Below are positions 47,701 to 54,117 of a DNA stretch of 64,000 nt, in pieces. The stretch's first letter is position 1. Each line of letters starts with the position of its first letter. The stretch is from Phocoena phocoena (taxonomy: Eukaryota > Chordata > Mammalia > Artiodactyla > Phocoenidae), in NCBI RefSeq assembly GCF_963924675.1, contig NC_089235.1, forward strand, positions 61,500,220 to 61,564,219. Direction: 5' to 3'. The position numbers and the translations under genes were made by a program. The notes under the pieces were generated by a model. That model had not been told where the DNA came from. It made no database searches and was given only the letters and a program-made list of their open reading frames with translations.

Positions 47701-50624
47701 TTAATCCACAAATGGATCAACTGACTCTTGAAATTGTAAGATAGATCTATTCACAAGATTTAAACTTAGTCCTTGAAACGTTAAGCTATACTGCAAATGG
47801 ATAATCAGAATTAACATTTATTTCATCGTGAAAGTTTTCTCCTGTCTTGGCAGAGTTGTGTGAGCCAGTGAACAATGCAGTAACAGAAGAGAAGACTGGC
47901 TAGAAATATGTTTTTTTAAAAGCTGTAAAGATTTTATTCTGAGACTGGTATGTTCTGTGTTCAACAGAATGCCAAATGGTCCACAATATGTGTACAGTGG
48001 CTAGTCATATTTACTGTTCTTTTAAAAAATCTGGTTTAGAACTGTGTTTTAACTAATTTAAAATATTTAAAAAGATATTTTCTGAATTCCTAAAGACAAG
48101 GTATATCAGAAACCCTGTATTAAATAAAAGACAAAAAGCATAGCCGTTCACAGAGAGGCGTAGCCAGACTAGAAGAATACAGTAAATATTGGGAAGAGAG
48201 CAATTGCTCTTTTCAACCAGTCTGCTTGCGCTTCAACATGAATTCACAGCTTTGTCATTTAAAAGGGACTGTCTGTGATTGTGGAAGATACCGAAAAGTT
48301 GTTGGACAACTGGATATCAGTGTGGCTCGCCTCAAGACATCGATGAAGTTTGTCAAGAATGGTGAGTCTCTTCTATCGCTTTGTACTATTTATCCGTGGA
48401 TTTATCTCTTTCAACACTGCAATTCCAACATCCCTAGCAGGAAATAACTTTGGGCAAAGGCCTACTGAATAGTGTCAACAGTTTAAAGTCTCTCAAAATC
48501 CTAATTATCCACTCAGTCTAGGACGCTTTAGGTCCACTTCCTGTGGACATACATATGTGCGCTCCTATGGGTAGAAAAGGGTGCTTTAGTGAGAGAGGGG
48601 AATGAAGAAGAGGCAGAGTCTGGCTAGCTGGGCCTTAAGAAAAAAAGGGCCCAGCTTTCAAACAGACAGCCAGCATCTCAGAAGATAAAAGTAATAATAA
48701 AAACAACAGCTACTTTCTTGAGTACTTGGAATAATAATAATTTTTATGATTAGACCGAAGCTTAGAGAGATTATCTTACCCATAGATACAAGCTAATGAA
48801 CAGTGGAGCATGGATCTGAACACAGGTTTCATGACTCCTCTACCCTCAGTGCAAATCAATAGGAACATTATGCATTTCTCTAAATTGTGCAATTTTCCAT
48901 ATCAGTCATTTTTGTTTTCCCTTGTATTTCCCTATTAAAGTTCTCAATAAAGCCCTTAAAGTGGGGCTTATGTGCCCTCTCCTGAGACAGTATGAATGAG
49001 GGAACTGTTTTAGTTACTGTTACGGTTGGTTTCACTTTGTTGTACTTTTATTTATTATAATCCAGCCATATTTATTGTACAATACTGGAGGCACACAGTT
49101 GCCATCTTGTGTCCATTCTCGTCTTGTAATACTAAAGGCATAGGAAATGTTTGATATGAACTAACCCTCAGTTATAACTCTGGTTGTAACCTATACAGAA
49201 GATGCCGCATCTTGACATGACTTGGACCTTAATGAATAAACCAGACCCCAGAGGTTCAACATAGTGCAATGGTCCTTAACATTTGAGTGCTCATAGATTT
49301 ATTTGTCAATTTTAACTTATAGACCCTAAAAAGATGGACGTAGATGCCCCCATAGGCCAAAACGTACATGGCATATTATGAGCTCGAGATGATTCTGAGT
49401 CCCCAGTTCTGTCCTGAATCTTACTCAGAAGCTCAGTCTCCTTCATCTACCTGGAGTGAAGTATAGACCATCTATCTCAATTGATGTATATGTTCACAAT
49501 CTAGGAATCTGGCCCATAGGGACAAACTTCTGTATTATTTCCGTATCAGTCCAATAAGCCTTTACCACCCCTTAACGCTGTTCCAGGCACTGAGGCTACT
49601 GAGTGGCAAAGACATGGTCACTGGCCTCAAGATGCTCACAGTTCAGTAGAAGAGACACACAAACAATTAGACTAGAATGTGTCAAGTGCTGTGAAGTGAA
49701 AGGGACAATGGAAACATAGGGGAGAATGCACAGGAGTGCTCATGTCTGTCCAGGAGCATTGAAAAGGCTCTTATAGGAGAGAACACTTCCACTAAGATCT
49801 AAAGGATGGGTAGGAATTTGCCGGATAAAGCAGTAAGAAGACCTTCCAGGCATGAAAGGTACGGAAGCGGAAGAGAGAAGGTCATGCTCATGGAACTGTA
49901 AGTGTGGCAAAAGCATAAACTAGGAGGGGAAAAATTGTCTGAGATGAGCTGAGTGACAGTTCATATAACACATCTTCGTCAAAATAGCTCTCTGCTTCAC
50001 ATTGTGAGGGAAGTGAAGGAGAAAAAGACAAGGGAGGACCAATGACAGGAGTTTGTTCCCCATTTGACAGCTAGAAAGGTGGAGAAAATATTGAACCAGT
50101 GCCCACCTCATGATAGGTTCTTGGAAAAGAATTTTAAACGTTGAATAAATGAATTTAAATTAGCAATATTTTATACTTAGCGTTTCTCTTTTTGACATAT
50201 ATAATCACATTCTTCTTTTCCTTGCTGCAAAGTCATAGCAGGGATTAGGGAAACCGAAGAGAAATTCTACTACATCGTTCAGGAGGAGAAGAACTACAGG
50301 GAATCCCTGACCCACTGCCGGATCCGGGGTGGAATGCTAGCCATGCCAAAGGATGAAGCTGCCAACATGCTCCTGGCAGACTACGTCTCCAAGAGTGGCT
50401 TCTTCCGGGTGTTCATCGGGGTGAATGACCTTGAGAGAGAAGGCCAGTATGTGTTCACCGACAACACTCCACTGCAGAACTACAGCAACTGGAAGGAGGG
50501 TGAGCCCAGCGACCCCTACGGCCATGAGGACTGTGTGGAAATGCTGAGTTCAGGCAGGTGGAATGACACAGAGTGCCATCTTACCATGTACTTTGTCTGT
50601 GAGTTTGTCAAGAAGAAAAAGTAA
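17557..50624 (+). CDS. COLEC10: COLEC10, collectin-10 (CL-L1), complete six-exon coding region
   Basis: Join of 17557-17704, 40713-40784, 42141-42212, 46611-46664, 48266-48361 and 50233-50624: 834 nt, 277 residues plus TAA, the length I know for mammalian COLEC10. Seen in the sequence: signal peptide about 1-27, Cys39, 23 continuous Gly-X-Y triplets at residues 47-115, Cys119 and Cys121, a heptad-like neck to about 148, and a C-type lectin domain to 277 with four cysteines, an EPS sugar-binding motif and a WND calcium motif. Collagen Lys90 lies in a GKTGP context, the form of MASP-binding motif known from collectins and ficolins. Family knowledge: a secreted lectin, mainly from liver, that forms heteromers with CL-K1, activates the lectin complement pathway through MASPs and guides neural crest cells; human loss causes a 3MC syndrome. 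All introns are GT-AG and phase 1. No stop, frameshift or missing key residue is seen, so it looks functional. Confidence 0.97.
17705..20700 (+). other. COLEC10 intron 1, 5' part, no gene seen
   Basis: Mostly unique-looking intronic sequence with A/T runs. Open frames at 17784-18146 and nearby overlap exon-flanking intron and have no coding character. Confidence 0.5.
20705..20900 (-). repeat. MIR SINE, antisense
   Basis: 'aaagataaggaaacagtctc' and 'cccaaggtcttcc' follow the antisense MIR layout. Confidence 0.6.
21225..21665 (+). repeat. L2 LINE 3' fragment
   Basis: L2 text: 'ttagctcaaatgccatttgc', 'gatgaaagcagggaccctg' and 'gcaattgctcaataaatac'. Confidence 0.75.
22095..22300 (-). repeat. 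MIR SINE, antisense
   Basis: 'gacagatgaggaaaccgagg' and 'cctaaggccacacagctgg', a well-kept antisense MIR. Confidence 0.8.
22755..22910 (-). repeat. MIR SINE fragment, antisense
   Basis: 'aaaactgaagcccagagagc' and 'cacacagctgttcattggtg' match antisense MIR. Confidence 0.65.
23510..23690 (+). repeat. MIR SINE
   Basis: 'gagctctgccacttacctac' then 'cagtgtcctcattttttaaa' in MIR order. Confidence 0.7.
24000..24140 (+). repeat. MIR SINE fragment
   Basis: 'cctcagtccttttatctgta' followed by 'ctacctcataggcataaagc', MIR core and 3' part. Confidence 0.65.
24715..24840 (-). repeat. MIR SINE fragment, antisense
   Basis: 'atcattatccctatttaaag' then 'aaggaaactaaagcacag', an antisense MIR piece. Confidence 0.55.
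24900..25464. other. Intron 1 stretch of unknown origin
   Basis: Contains a 96-codon open frame (24968-25258, + strand) with no recognised domain, likely chance. It lies just left of the solo LTR. Confidence 0.35.
25465..25941 (+). mobile_element. Solo endogenous-retrovirus LTR
   Basis: 477 bp running TGTCACAG to TCAACA. AATAAA near 25894 is followed by 'cctaactctcaactttta', a U3-R-U5 end like ungulate ERV LTRs of the BTLTR1 kind. An internal direct duplication of 'gcagccac…ggtgagccctgagg' occupies about 25491-25534 and 25574-25603. No internal viral genes and no clear target duplication. Confidence 0.7.
26541..26572. repeat. (TTTC)n pyrimidine tract
   Basis: 'tctttctttctttctttctt' in a longer T/C-rich run from about 26526. 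Confidence 0.85.
26590..27300. other. Intron 1, probable old repeat, family unknown
   Basis: Text such as 'gaagtttttgagtaggagaa' has the feel of an old DNA-transposon or LTR remnant, but I cannot name it. No gene. Confidence 0.3.
27321..27532 (+). mobile_element. CHR SINE with 16-bp target-site duplication
   Basis: GGGCTTCCCTGGTGGCGCAG head, GGGTTCGTGCCCC B-box-like site and a long poly-A. Flanked by perfect direct repeats AAAAAGATGCATCGCT (27305-27320 and 27533-27548). Sense orientation in COLEC10 intron 1. Confidence 0.97.
27586..27782 (-). mobile_element. Short 5'-truncated L1 with 15-bp target-site duplication
   Basis: Poly-T, then 'ttgaagtatatagttcattt' and 'acaatgttgtgttagtttca' (L1 3' UTR antisense). 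Flanked by ATCCCTCTAATTTCT at 27571-27585 and 27783-27797. An AT microsatellite lies within at about 27690-27723. Confidence 0.92.
27840..28090 (-). repeat. MIR SINE, antisense, with internal repeats
   Basis: 'ttgctgagtgcttactgcat', 'aatgaggaaactgaggctga' and 'ctcacagccagtgag' give a near full-length antisense MIR. CCTGGGGAAG occurs three times, at 27913, 27943 and 27965. Confidence 0.85.
28910..29010 (-). repeat. L2/MIR-type 3' remnant
   Basis: 'ccagcacagaacttggtagg' and 'tcagtaaatatttgac' resemble an L2 3' end. Orientation is uncertain. Confidence 0.4.
29285..30235 (-). mobile_element. Old L1 (L1M-type) fragment, antisense
   Basis: 'gagatcttcctcattatttt', 'tagttgcacagtattcctca' and 'gattgtttatg' follow the antisense L1M 3' UTR/ORF2 text. 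Heavily diverged, no intact frame. Confidence 0.65.
30806..30899. repeat. GC-rich minisatellite, unit about 15 bp
   Basis: About six units of the form GAGCCTGGGGCATTG or GAGCCTGGGGGATTG, with one shortened unit near 30877. G-rich on the + strand. Confidence 0.9.
30970..31480. mobile_element. Probable non-autonomous DNA transposon remnant (Tigger-like)
   Basis: The right end 'aaatcagggactgtctgta' is in weak inverted similarity with the left end near 30990 ('ctcaacttacaatgcagttg'). The text looks like mariner/Tigger-derived elements, but the family is unconfirmed. It carries no transposase frame. Confidence 0.45.
32290..32790. repeat. Probable interspersed repeat, family unknown
   Basis: 'gaaacaaaaccaaatccaac' then 'ggaatttatagactcatgta' resembles a common mammalian element that I cannot name with certainty. 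No gene. Confidence 0.35.
32840..33012 (-). repeat. MIR SINE, antisense
   Basis: 'acagtaactccatgagacac' and 'ccagggtagaaaattgaagc' in antisense MIR order. Confidence 0.65.
33022..33436 (-). mobile_element. MLT1-like MaLR solo LTR, antisense
   Basis: 'gctagggctgccataacaaa' to 'caattcagcccataaca'. Same family and orientation as 12652-13063 and better preserved. Confidence 0.8.
33886..34092 (-). mobile_element. CHR SINE, antisense, 14-bp target-site duplication
   Basis: Poly-T/(ATTT)n at the left; ends 'ccaccagggaagccc'. Flanked by TACTGTTGTTTATT at 33872-33885 and 34093-34106. In COLEC10 intron 1. Confidence 0.96.
34107..34699. other. Intron 1 stretch, nothing recognised
   Basis: No repeat family or coding signal identified apart from the SINE at its left edge. 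Confidence 0.4.
34700..34830 (-). repeat. MIR SINE fragment, antisense
   Basis: 'ttcacaaagctggaaagtga' then 'gacttgaactcagg', an antisense MIR head. Confidence 0.55.
35450..35475. repeat. (ATC)n microsatellite
   Basis: 'gtaatcatcatcatcatcat', about six units. Confidence 0.8.
35515..35665 (-). repeat. MIR SINE, antisense
   Basis: 'ttttacggatgaaactgaga' and 'ctcagagaaatgaaatgact' in antisense MIR order. Confidence 0.7.
35822..36292 (-). mobile_element. L1 3' UTR fragment, antisense
   Basis: 'ttgtattggagtagagttga', 'ttcccatataggccattaca' and 'taggtccatccatcttgctg' follow the cetartiodactyl L1 3' end. No clear target duplication. Confidence 0.85.
37555..37663 (+). repeat. MIR SINE head and core, cut by a CHR SINE
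   Basis: 'gctatgtgaccttgggaagt' and 'tttctcatctgtaaaatgg'. The sense MIR stops where the CHR SINE begins. Confidence 0.8.
37664..37876 (+). mobile_element. CHR SINE
   Basis: GGGCTTCCCTGGTGGCGCAG to an A-rich tail (aaaacaaaaacaaaaaa). Well conserved with many CpG sites. Flanking duplication not found; it sits between two MIR parts of opposite orientation. Confidence 0.95.
37885..37990 (-). repeat. MIR SINE part, antisense
   Basis: 'ttattttgtccattctacaa' then 'gtccctcagctcatgagtgg'. Opposite orientation to the MIR part left of the CHR SINE. Confidence 0.65.
38235..38430 (+). repeat. MIR SINE
   Basis: 'gaatcctagttgtatcactc', 'tctcagtttttccattcag' and 'gcttgataaacatgtgct', nearly full MIR. Confidence 0.75.
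38930..39137 (-). mobile_element. CHR SINE, antisense, 12-bp target-site duplication
   Basis: Poly-T start, 'ccaccagggaagcccc' end. Flanked by CATGCTTATCTT at 38917-38928 and 39138-39149. Confidence 0.96.
39280..39353 (-). mobile_element. Ultra-short L1 insertion with 12-bp target-site duplication
   Basis: Only about 74 bp of L1 3' end ('attggaatatagttgattaa', 'gtttcaggtgtacagcaac') after an A/T-rich tail. Flanked by TTCCAGGTCTTT at 39268-39279 and 39354-39365. It interrupts MIR-like sequence. Confidence 0.88.
39366..39545 (-). repeat. MIR SINE, antisense
   Basis: 'aaaatgaggctcataaaggg' and 'aacggtagagctgag' match antisense MIR. Confidence 0.65.
39826..39983. repeat. AT-rich tract with (TA)n
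   Basis: Nearly pure A/T with an alternating TA run at about 39957-39979. Located in intron 1, 0.75 kb before exon 2. Confidence 0.9.
39990..40640 (-). mobile_element. Possible ERV LTR, antisense
   Basis: On the - strand it reads with promoter-like order: TATATAAACC (about 40296-40305), then ATTAAACC (40211-40218) about 80 bp downstream, then further sequence that could be U5. This is the usual U3-R-U5 layout. The edges are not fixed and no target duplication was found. No viral coding sequence. Confidence 0.45.
40713..40784 (+). CDS. COLEC10: COLEC10 coding exon 2 (collagen-like, 24 codons)
   Basis: 72 nt coding for residues 50-73, eight Gly-X-Y repeats rich in charged residues (GDEGEKGDPGEEGKHGK and on). 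The acceptor is ttctaaag and the donor AAAG|gtaggt, both phase 1. Too short to stand out as an open reading frame; found by following the collectin collagen sequence after exon 1. It sits at the end of a 23,008-bp first intron, close to LTR-like sequence. Confidence 0.95.
42141..42212 (+). CDS. COLEC10: COLEC10 coding exon 3 (collagen-like, MASP-binding motif)
   Basis: 72 nt coding for residues 74-97, eight Gly-X-Y repeats. Acceptor tacttttcag, donor AAGG|gtaagc, phase 1 at both ends. It contains Lys90 (codon 42188-42190) in the order Gly-Lys-Thr-Gly-Pro. A lysine in this setting is the known docking point for MASP proteases in collectins and ficolins, so the exon probably carries the protease contact. 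Intron 2 before it is 1,356 bp. Confidence 0.95.
42800..42942 (-). mobile_element. L1 3' end, antisense
   Basis: 'actggagtataattgctcca' and 'caaagtgaatcagccgtatg', in COLEC10 intron 3. 5'-truncated. Confidence 0.85.
43626..43837 (+). mobile_element. CHR SINE
   Basis: GGGCTTCCCTGGTGGCGCAG head, poly-A tail of about 20. A second A-run follows at 43873-43889. No clear target duplication. In COLEC10 intron 3. Confidence 0.95.
44105..44216 (-). mobile_element. Short CHR-type SINE, antisense, 9-bp target-site duplication
   Basis: 'ttggccgtgctgcgcggctt' to 'ggccagggaagtccccc', flanked by AAAACCTAT at 44096-44104 and 44217-44225. Same type as 9586-9706. Confidence 0.88.
44515..44740 (+). repeat. 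MIR SINE
   Basis: 'actggggagtcagaagtggt', 'tgtccttgagcaatttattt' and 'gattggcactcagcaagtat', near full length. Confidence 0.75.
44850..45110 (+). repeat. L2 LINE fragment
   Basis: 'gctccaatgccatctcctca' and 'ggagagccttccttcattct' are L2-like. The 85-codon open frame here is not a gene. Confidence 0.6.
45111..46610 (+). other. COLEC10 intron 3, 3' part
   Basis: No gene. A 120-codon open frame (45190-45552) has no recognised domain. A short L2-type end ('gtaagtatttgttgaatt') is at about 46035-46100. Confidence 0.45.
46611..46664 (+). CDS. COLEC10: COLEC10 coding exon 4 (end of collagen stalk)
   Basis: 54 nt coding for residues 98-115, six Gly-X-Y repeats that finish the collagen-like stalk. 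Acceptor tttttcttcag with a good pyrimidine tract, donor GCAG|gtataa. Codon 111 (46649-46651) is GGA, giving a Gly-Gly-Lys triplet; from memory the human protein has Glu here. Intron 3 before it is 4,398 bp. Confidence 0.94.
47390..47582 (-). mobile_element. Short L1 with 11-bp target-site duplication
   Basis: Poly-T, 'attggagtatagttgattaa' and 'gttccccgtgctatacagca'. Flanked by GGGAATCATTT at 47379-47389 and 47583-47593. In intron 4, about 0.7 kb before exon 5. Confidence 0.92.
48266..48361 (+). CDS. COLEC10: COLEC10 coding exon 5 (neck / coiled coil)
   Basis: 96 nt coding for residues 116-147. It starts at the Gly-Thr that closes the collagen stalk, then has Val-Cys-Asp-Cys (Cys119, Cys121) and a helix with hydrophobic residues at heptad spacing (VVGQLDISVARLKTSMKFV), the trimerising neck. 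The donor AATG|gtgagt is strong. The acceptor catttaaaag is purine-rich and weak, but it is the only one that keeps the frame; the upstream cacag at 48245-48249 would add 16 nt and lead to an early stop. Confidence 0.93.
48720..48845 (-). repeat. MIR SINE fragment, antisense
   Basis: 'accgaagcttagagagatta' and 'gatctgaacacaggtttcat' fit antisense MIR. In intron 5. Confidence 0.5.
49560..49915. repeat. Probable interspersed repeat in intron 5
   Basis: 'gttccaggcactgaggctac' and 'agatgctcacagttcagtag' follow a common mammalian repeat layout; family not assigned. Confidence 0.45.
50233..50624 (+). CDS. COLEC10: COLEC10 coding exon 6 (C-type lectin domain) and stop
   Basis: 392 nt coding for residues 148-277 and TAA (50622-50624). 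Acceptor cttgctgcaaag. This single exon holds the whole carbohydrate-recognition domain: four cysteines (in THCRI, EDCVE, TECHL and FVCEF) pair in the usual CRD pattern. The EPS motif (50502-50510) replaces the EPN of mannose-type lectins, as is usual for CL-L1, and WND (50559-50567) supplies calcium ligands. There are two N-glycosylation sequons, NYS and NDT; the latter overlaps the calcium motif and may not be used. The protein ends in four lysines. Confidence 0.97.
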
Positions 50625-50763
50625 CTTCCCTCTTGCTGTACACTTGTCATTTCCCCGTGACTACCATGGCAGGTATTTTTATCCATCTTTTTCTGTCTAA
50701 TTACACTAAATTCAGTCTGACTCAAGGCAAGTGAGAAATGCTAGACTGAGGTTTGGAATCTCC

Positions 50764-50787
50764 ATCGCCATGTTCGTCCATGGCGAT
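50764..50787 (+). promoter_or_regulatory. Perfect 9-bp stem-loop in the COLEC10 3' UTR
   Basis: Stem ATCGCCATG (50764-50772), loop TTCGTC, then the exact complement CATGGCGAT (50779-50787). It lies 140 nt after the stop codon. A six-base loop and mixed GC stem would form a stable small RNA hairpin; function unknown. Confidence 0.5.
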
Positions 50788-51819
50788 TTTGAACATTTTC
50801 ATACACGGTATGTTACTGAGCCATAAGCTCACCAGGTTACGGGTCCCAAGAGAGAGCTCGAATTACTAGTTGTGCAGGAGGTGGTTGTCTATGTCTCAAA
50901 TGAAGTTTTCACTTGGCATTTGCTCTGCCACCTCTCCCTAGAGCCGTAAACCACTGTCTGTCTAGCCCAGTGGATAATTGGATAGTTGGTTGGGGATGAT
51001 TAGGCTCCAAGCCAGACATATGAGAGGCTCTTCTCTTAGGAATGTCAAGGTATTATCTGTCTTTGAACCCAAGATCCCCAATTCTTTGACCAGTCACCCA
51101 CCATGGCCATAGCCACACATGCAAGGTCCTCTTCTTTGCATACACTCAGAAATACTTCAACTCTAAGCCTCTATATGAGGAACTTCTAGCCTAGTGCCCT
51201 GTTCCAGACCATATGGAATCGTACAGATAACTTCTGTTCTTCTGGTTGACGGCCTTCACTGAAGTATACCAAGCCTTGGCCCCCTTTCTGTAGGCCCACA
51301 GGTAAATTCCAGGCCTCCAGATATTAACCCTGTGATCTGAGGAAAAGGGAGCTCTAGAAATTGAAAAGAAAAAAAAGAAAAGGTTAGCTCCCACACAATA
51401 TTATTTATAATCCTCCTGCTACATTGCCCCCTTTATTAATATGGCTCCATTTTTCCTCATCTTAAGTTCATCCATAGCAACTTTTCTCCCCTTGGGCATG
51501 GAGAATGAAGGAAAGGGTTTGTGAAGCCTTCAGAAAACTCTGGAAGCTTCAGGGTGCTACCAACACCAAGTCTCTAAGACTCTTGTCTGCCTCTAATATA
51601 TCATGCATGGTGACATTTTGTGGGAGGCCCTTTATTCTCTGCAACTGTATGTTGTAAAAATCTCACATCAGTGATGCCTTCAAGTACTTTCAAGTATATC
51701 ACAAGAATGTGTCAAGTGTGGAGTTTGGAACATGCCTGAGACTCACATTTACTAAGCTGGTAAAATTCTACTTTGAACTGCAGATCAAACCTCAAAGCAG
51801 CTCTAAATTGAAATTTTAA

Positions 51820-51825
51820 AATAAA
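51820..51825 (+). terminator. COLEC10: Candidate poly(A) signal AATAAA
   Basis: First AATAAA hexamer after the COLEC10 stop, with a moderately GT-rich stretch about 50 bp downstream (ttatagtttgtgac). Another AATAAA lies at 52560-52565, but inside a MIR-like repeat and beyond a SINE. No transcript evidence is available here. Confidence 0.4.
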
Positions 51826-51927
51826 AGTTCAACAAAACCCTAGATTATCCCCTTATAAACTGATGCTCCAGTTATAGTTTGTGACATATAATTAGACGTT
51901 TAAAATGCTGGCAGAACAGTTAATGAG

Positions 51928-52137
51928 GGGCTTCCCTGGTGGCGCAGTGGTTGAGAATCTGCCTGCTAATGCAGGGGACACGGGTTCGAGCCCCGGTCTG
52001 GGAAGATCCCACATGCCGCGGAGTGGCTGCGCCCGTGAGCCATGGCCGCTGAGCCTGCGCGTCCGGAGCCTGTGCTCCGCAACGGGAGAGGCCACAACAG
52101 TCAGAGGCCCACGTTACCCCCCCAAAAAAAAAAAAAA
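51928..52137 (+). mobile_element. CHR SINE with canonical B box
   Basis: Same family, but with GGTTCGAGCC (51983-51992), the canonical pol III B box, and the older-looking 'gagaatctgcctgctaatgc'. Lies just beyond the presumed COLEC10 3' end. Confidence 0.95.
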
Positions 52138-52529
52138 TTACAAAGCAGGACACCATATCAAATCCAGTATCCTGGGGTAGAATGCCAGCCAAGAGCTTGA
52201 GGAACAAGAATCTAGAAGCACTTAGAGGAAAAGAAAGGGATTAGAAAAGAGGAGCGAGGGAACAGACAGTAAACATTGCCTATGGGCAGCTCACACTGGG
52301 ATCCATATTCTGATTTGTTCTAAGCCCCCCAAGTATGAATATTAATTGTGTGTACCATCCATGCTATTCTAATTTCTATTATGATTATTATAATAATAAC
52401 AACATTTCTCTCAATGACTCATCGTTGCTGCCAGTGCTTCCAAGAGAAGATGACAGAGTTTCAAAGATAGGATTCATCCTGAGACCTTGCCTGGGAGAAA
52501 TTTTGAAGGCACCACACATTTAATTAGAT

Positions 52530-52755
52530 TTGCTATAAAACTTACTTTGTGCTTTACAAAATAAATGTCTTCACATAACATTTTCCATGTGATCCTGATA
52601 AACTCTGGGAAGTACGAAGGGCAGACGTTTTTACTGCCATCTCTCCAATGAGAATACTGAGGTCCAAGGAAGCTAAGAAGTTTACCAAAATCAACTCATT
52701 TGAAAGAAAAGCAGGATTTCACTCTGCTGATTGAAACTGTCAATCCAGTGTCCTC
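52530..52755 (-). repeat. MIR SINE, antisense
   Basis: 'ctccaatgagaatactgagg' then 'tccaaggaagctaagaag', antisense MIR order. Confidence 0.6.
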
Positions 52756-53885
52756 TCCAGCCTATGTTTTTTGCTCTTACATTGAATGGAATTTCATCCA
52801 CGATTCTCTTGTGATAACAGGCGCTCAAATAATCTCTCTTGATTACTTTCCAAAGTTAAAGATTAGGGTTAATTAATAGAAATGCTGGGGATTCAGAAAC
52901 TTGCCTTACGAATATGGTACTCACTGGTTTCTTTTAAAATTCAGGAATGTCTACACATGTCATTAATGTTGAGGAGGGGATTTAGTAAAGTGTCACTACA
53001 GTTTTGCAGATAACTACAGATTTAGGGAAAGCAAGGCAGATATATTAAAATTAAGATTTGCCAAAACTAAAAATGAGCAAGTAATTATTTGCCCCATAAG
53101 AGAATAAAGTAGATAATTCCCTTAAATAATTAGCATTTAAAATCAATTTCATTCTCAAAAGTTAAATGTATATTCAACTTTTCAGGAACATATCTGGGCA
53201 CTTCCTGAGGATGACATAAAGGTTCCAGGGGAAGAAAATTTTAAATGTATTCACAATTGCACAGTGCTGCCCTTTCAAAGCAACACATTCTATAGCCAGA
53301 CAAGGAGAAATACCTTATGTCCAGAGTCATTGCCCAGACACTGTAGAAGGGTATACATCCCGTGTTGAGAGAAATATAACAAACATTGATTACACTTTGG
53401 ACAACTCACCCATAAAAACTACTAACATTAAAGAAGATGTATTTTTTCCTGCTTAGATGTATGAGCTTCTTTGATTGTTATTGACCAATTAATTTCCAGC
53501 TCTCTGGATTGCATACCTGGAGACCATAAGACGTCTCTGGAATAGGAAAGGTTAACTAGATAGCAGCACGCACTGCATTTCCACAGATGTGGTATACATA
53601 CATGCATTGTTTTCAATATAGGGCTTTCTTTTACTGCACTCCTAACAGGTGGTCACACAGTCCATATTTGAAGGTTTTGGGTAATTTTCTAACCCCATTA
53701 GAAAGTTTTTCCTTACGGTGAAATAAAATATGCTGTCTCTAATTTCCATCTACGTCCTTGTTCTACCTTCTGCTGTTCATAACTCTGAGAGGTCTGACCC
53801 TGAGACCAGCTGGATCAGCCTCTAAATGAAAGTACAAGGCAGGGCAGGGAGAACTATGCTCACTGTGGCACTGGTTACTAAGGTG
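52756..53885. other. 3' flank, nothing recognised
   Basis: Unique-looking AT-rich sequence with no gene or named repeat. Confidence 0.4.
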
Positions 53886-53897
53886 GATACCCAGGTT

Positions 53898-54107
53898 TTT
53901 TTTTTTGTGCGGGGGGCGGTTCGCGGCCCTCCCACTGTTGTGGCCTCTCCCGTTGCGGAGCACAGGCTCCGAACGCGCAGGCTCAGCGGCCATGGCTCAC
54001 AGGCCCAGCCGCTCCGCGGCACGTGGGATCTTCCCGGACCAGGGCACGAACCCGTGTCCCCCGCATCGGCAGGCGGACTCTCAACCACTGCGCCACCAGG
54101 GAAGCCC
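53898..54107 (-). mobile_element. CHR SINE, antisense, with target-site duplication
   Basis: Flanked by GATACCCAG at 53886-53894 and 54108-54116. The tail-proximal end is changed to a G-rich 'gtgcggggggcggttcgcgg' in place of the usual gcggtacgtgggcc. Confidence 0.94.
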
Positions 54108-54117
54108 GATACCCAGT

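Larger units (their letters stand above)
50625..51845 (+). other. COLEC10: Probable COLEC10 3' UTR
   Basis: Repeat-poor sequence between the stop codon and the first AATAAA. It contains a perfect hairpin at 50764-50787. The end is inferred from the poly(A) signal at 51820-51825, not from transcript data. A CHR SINE begins soon after, at 51928. Confidence 0.5.
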
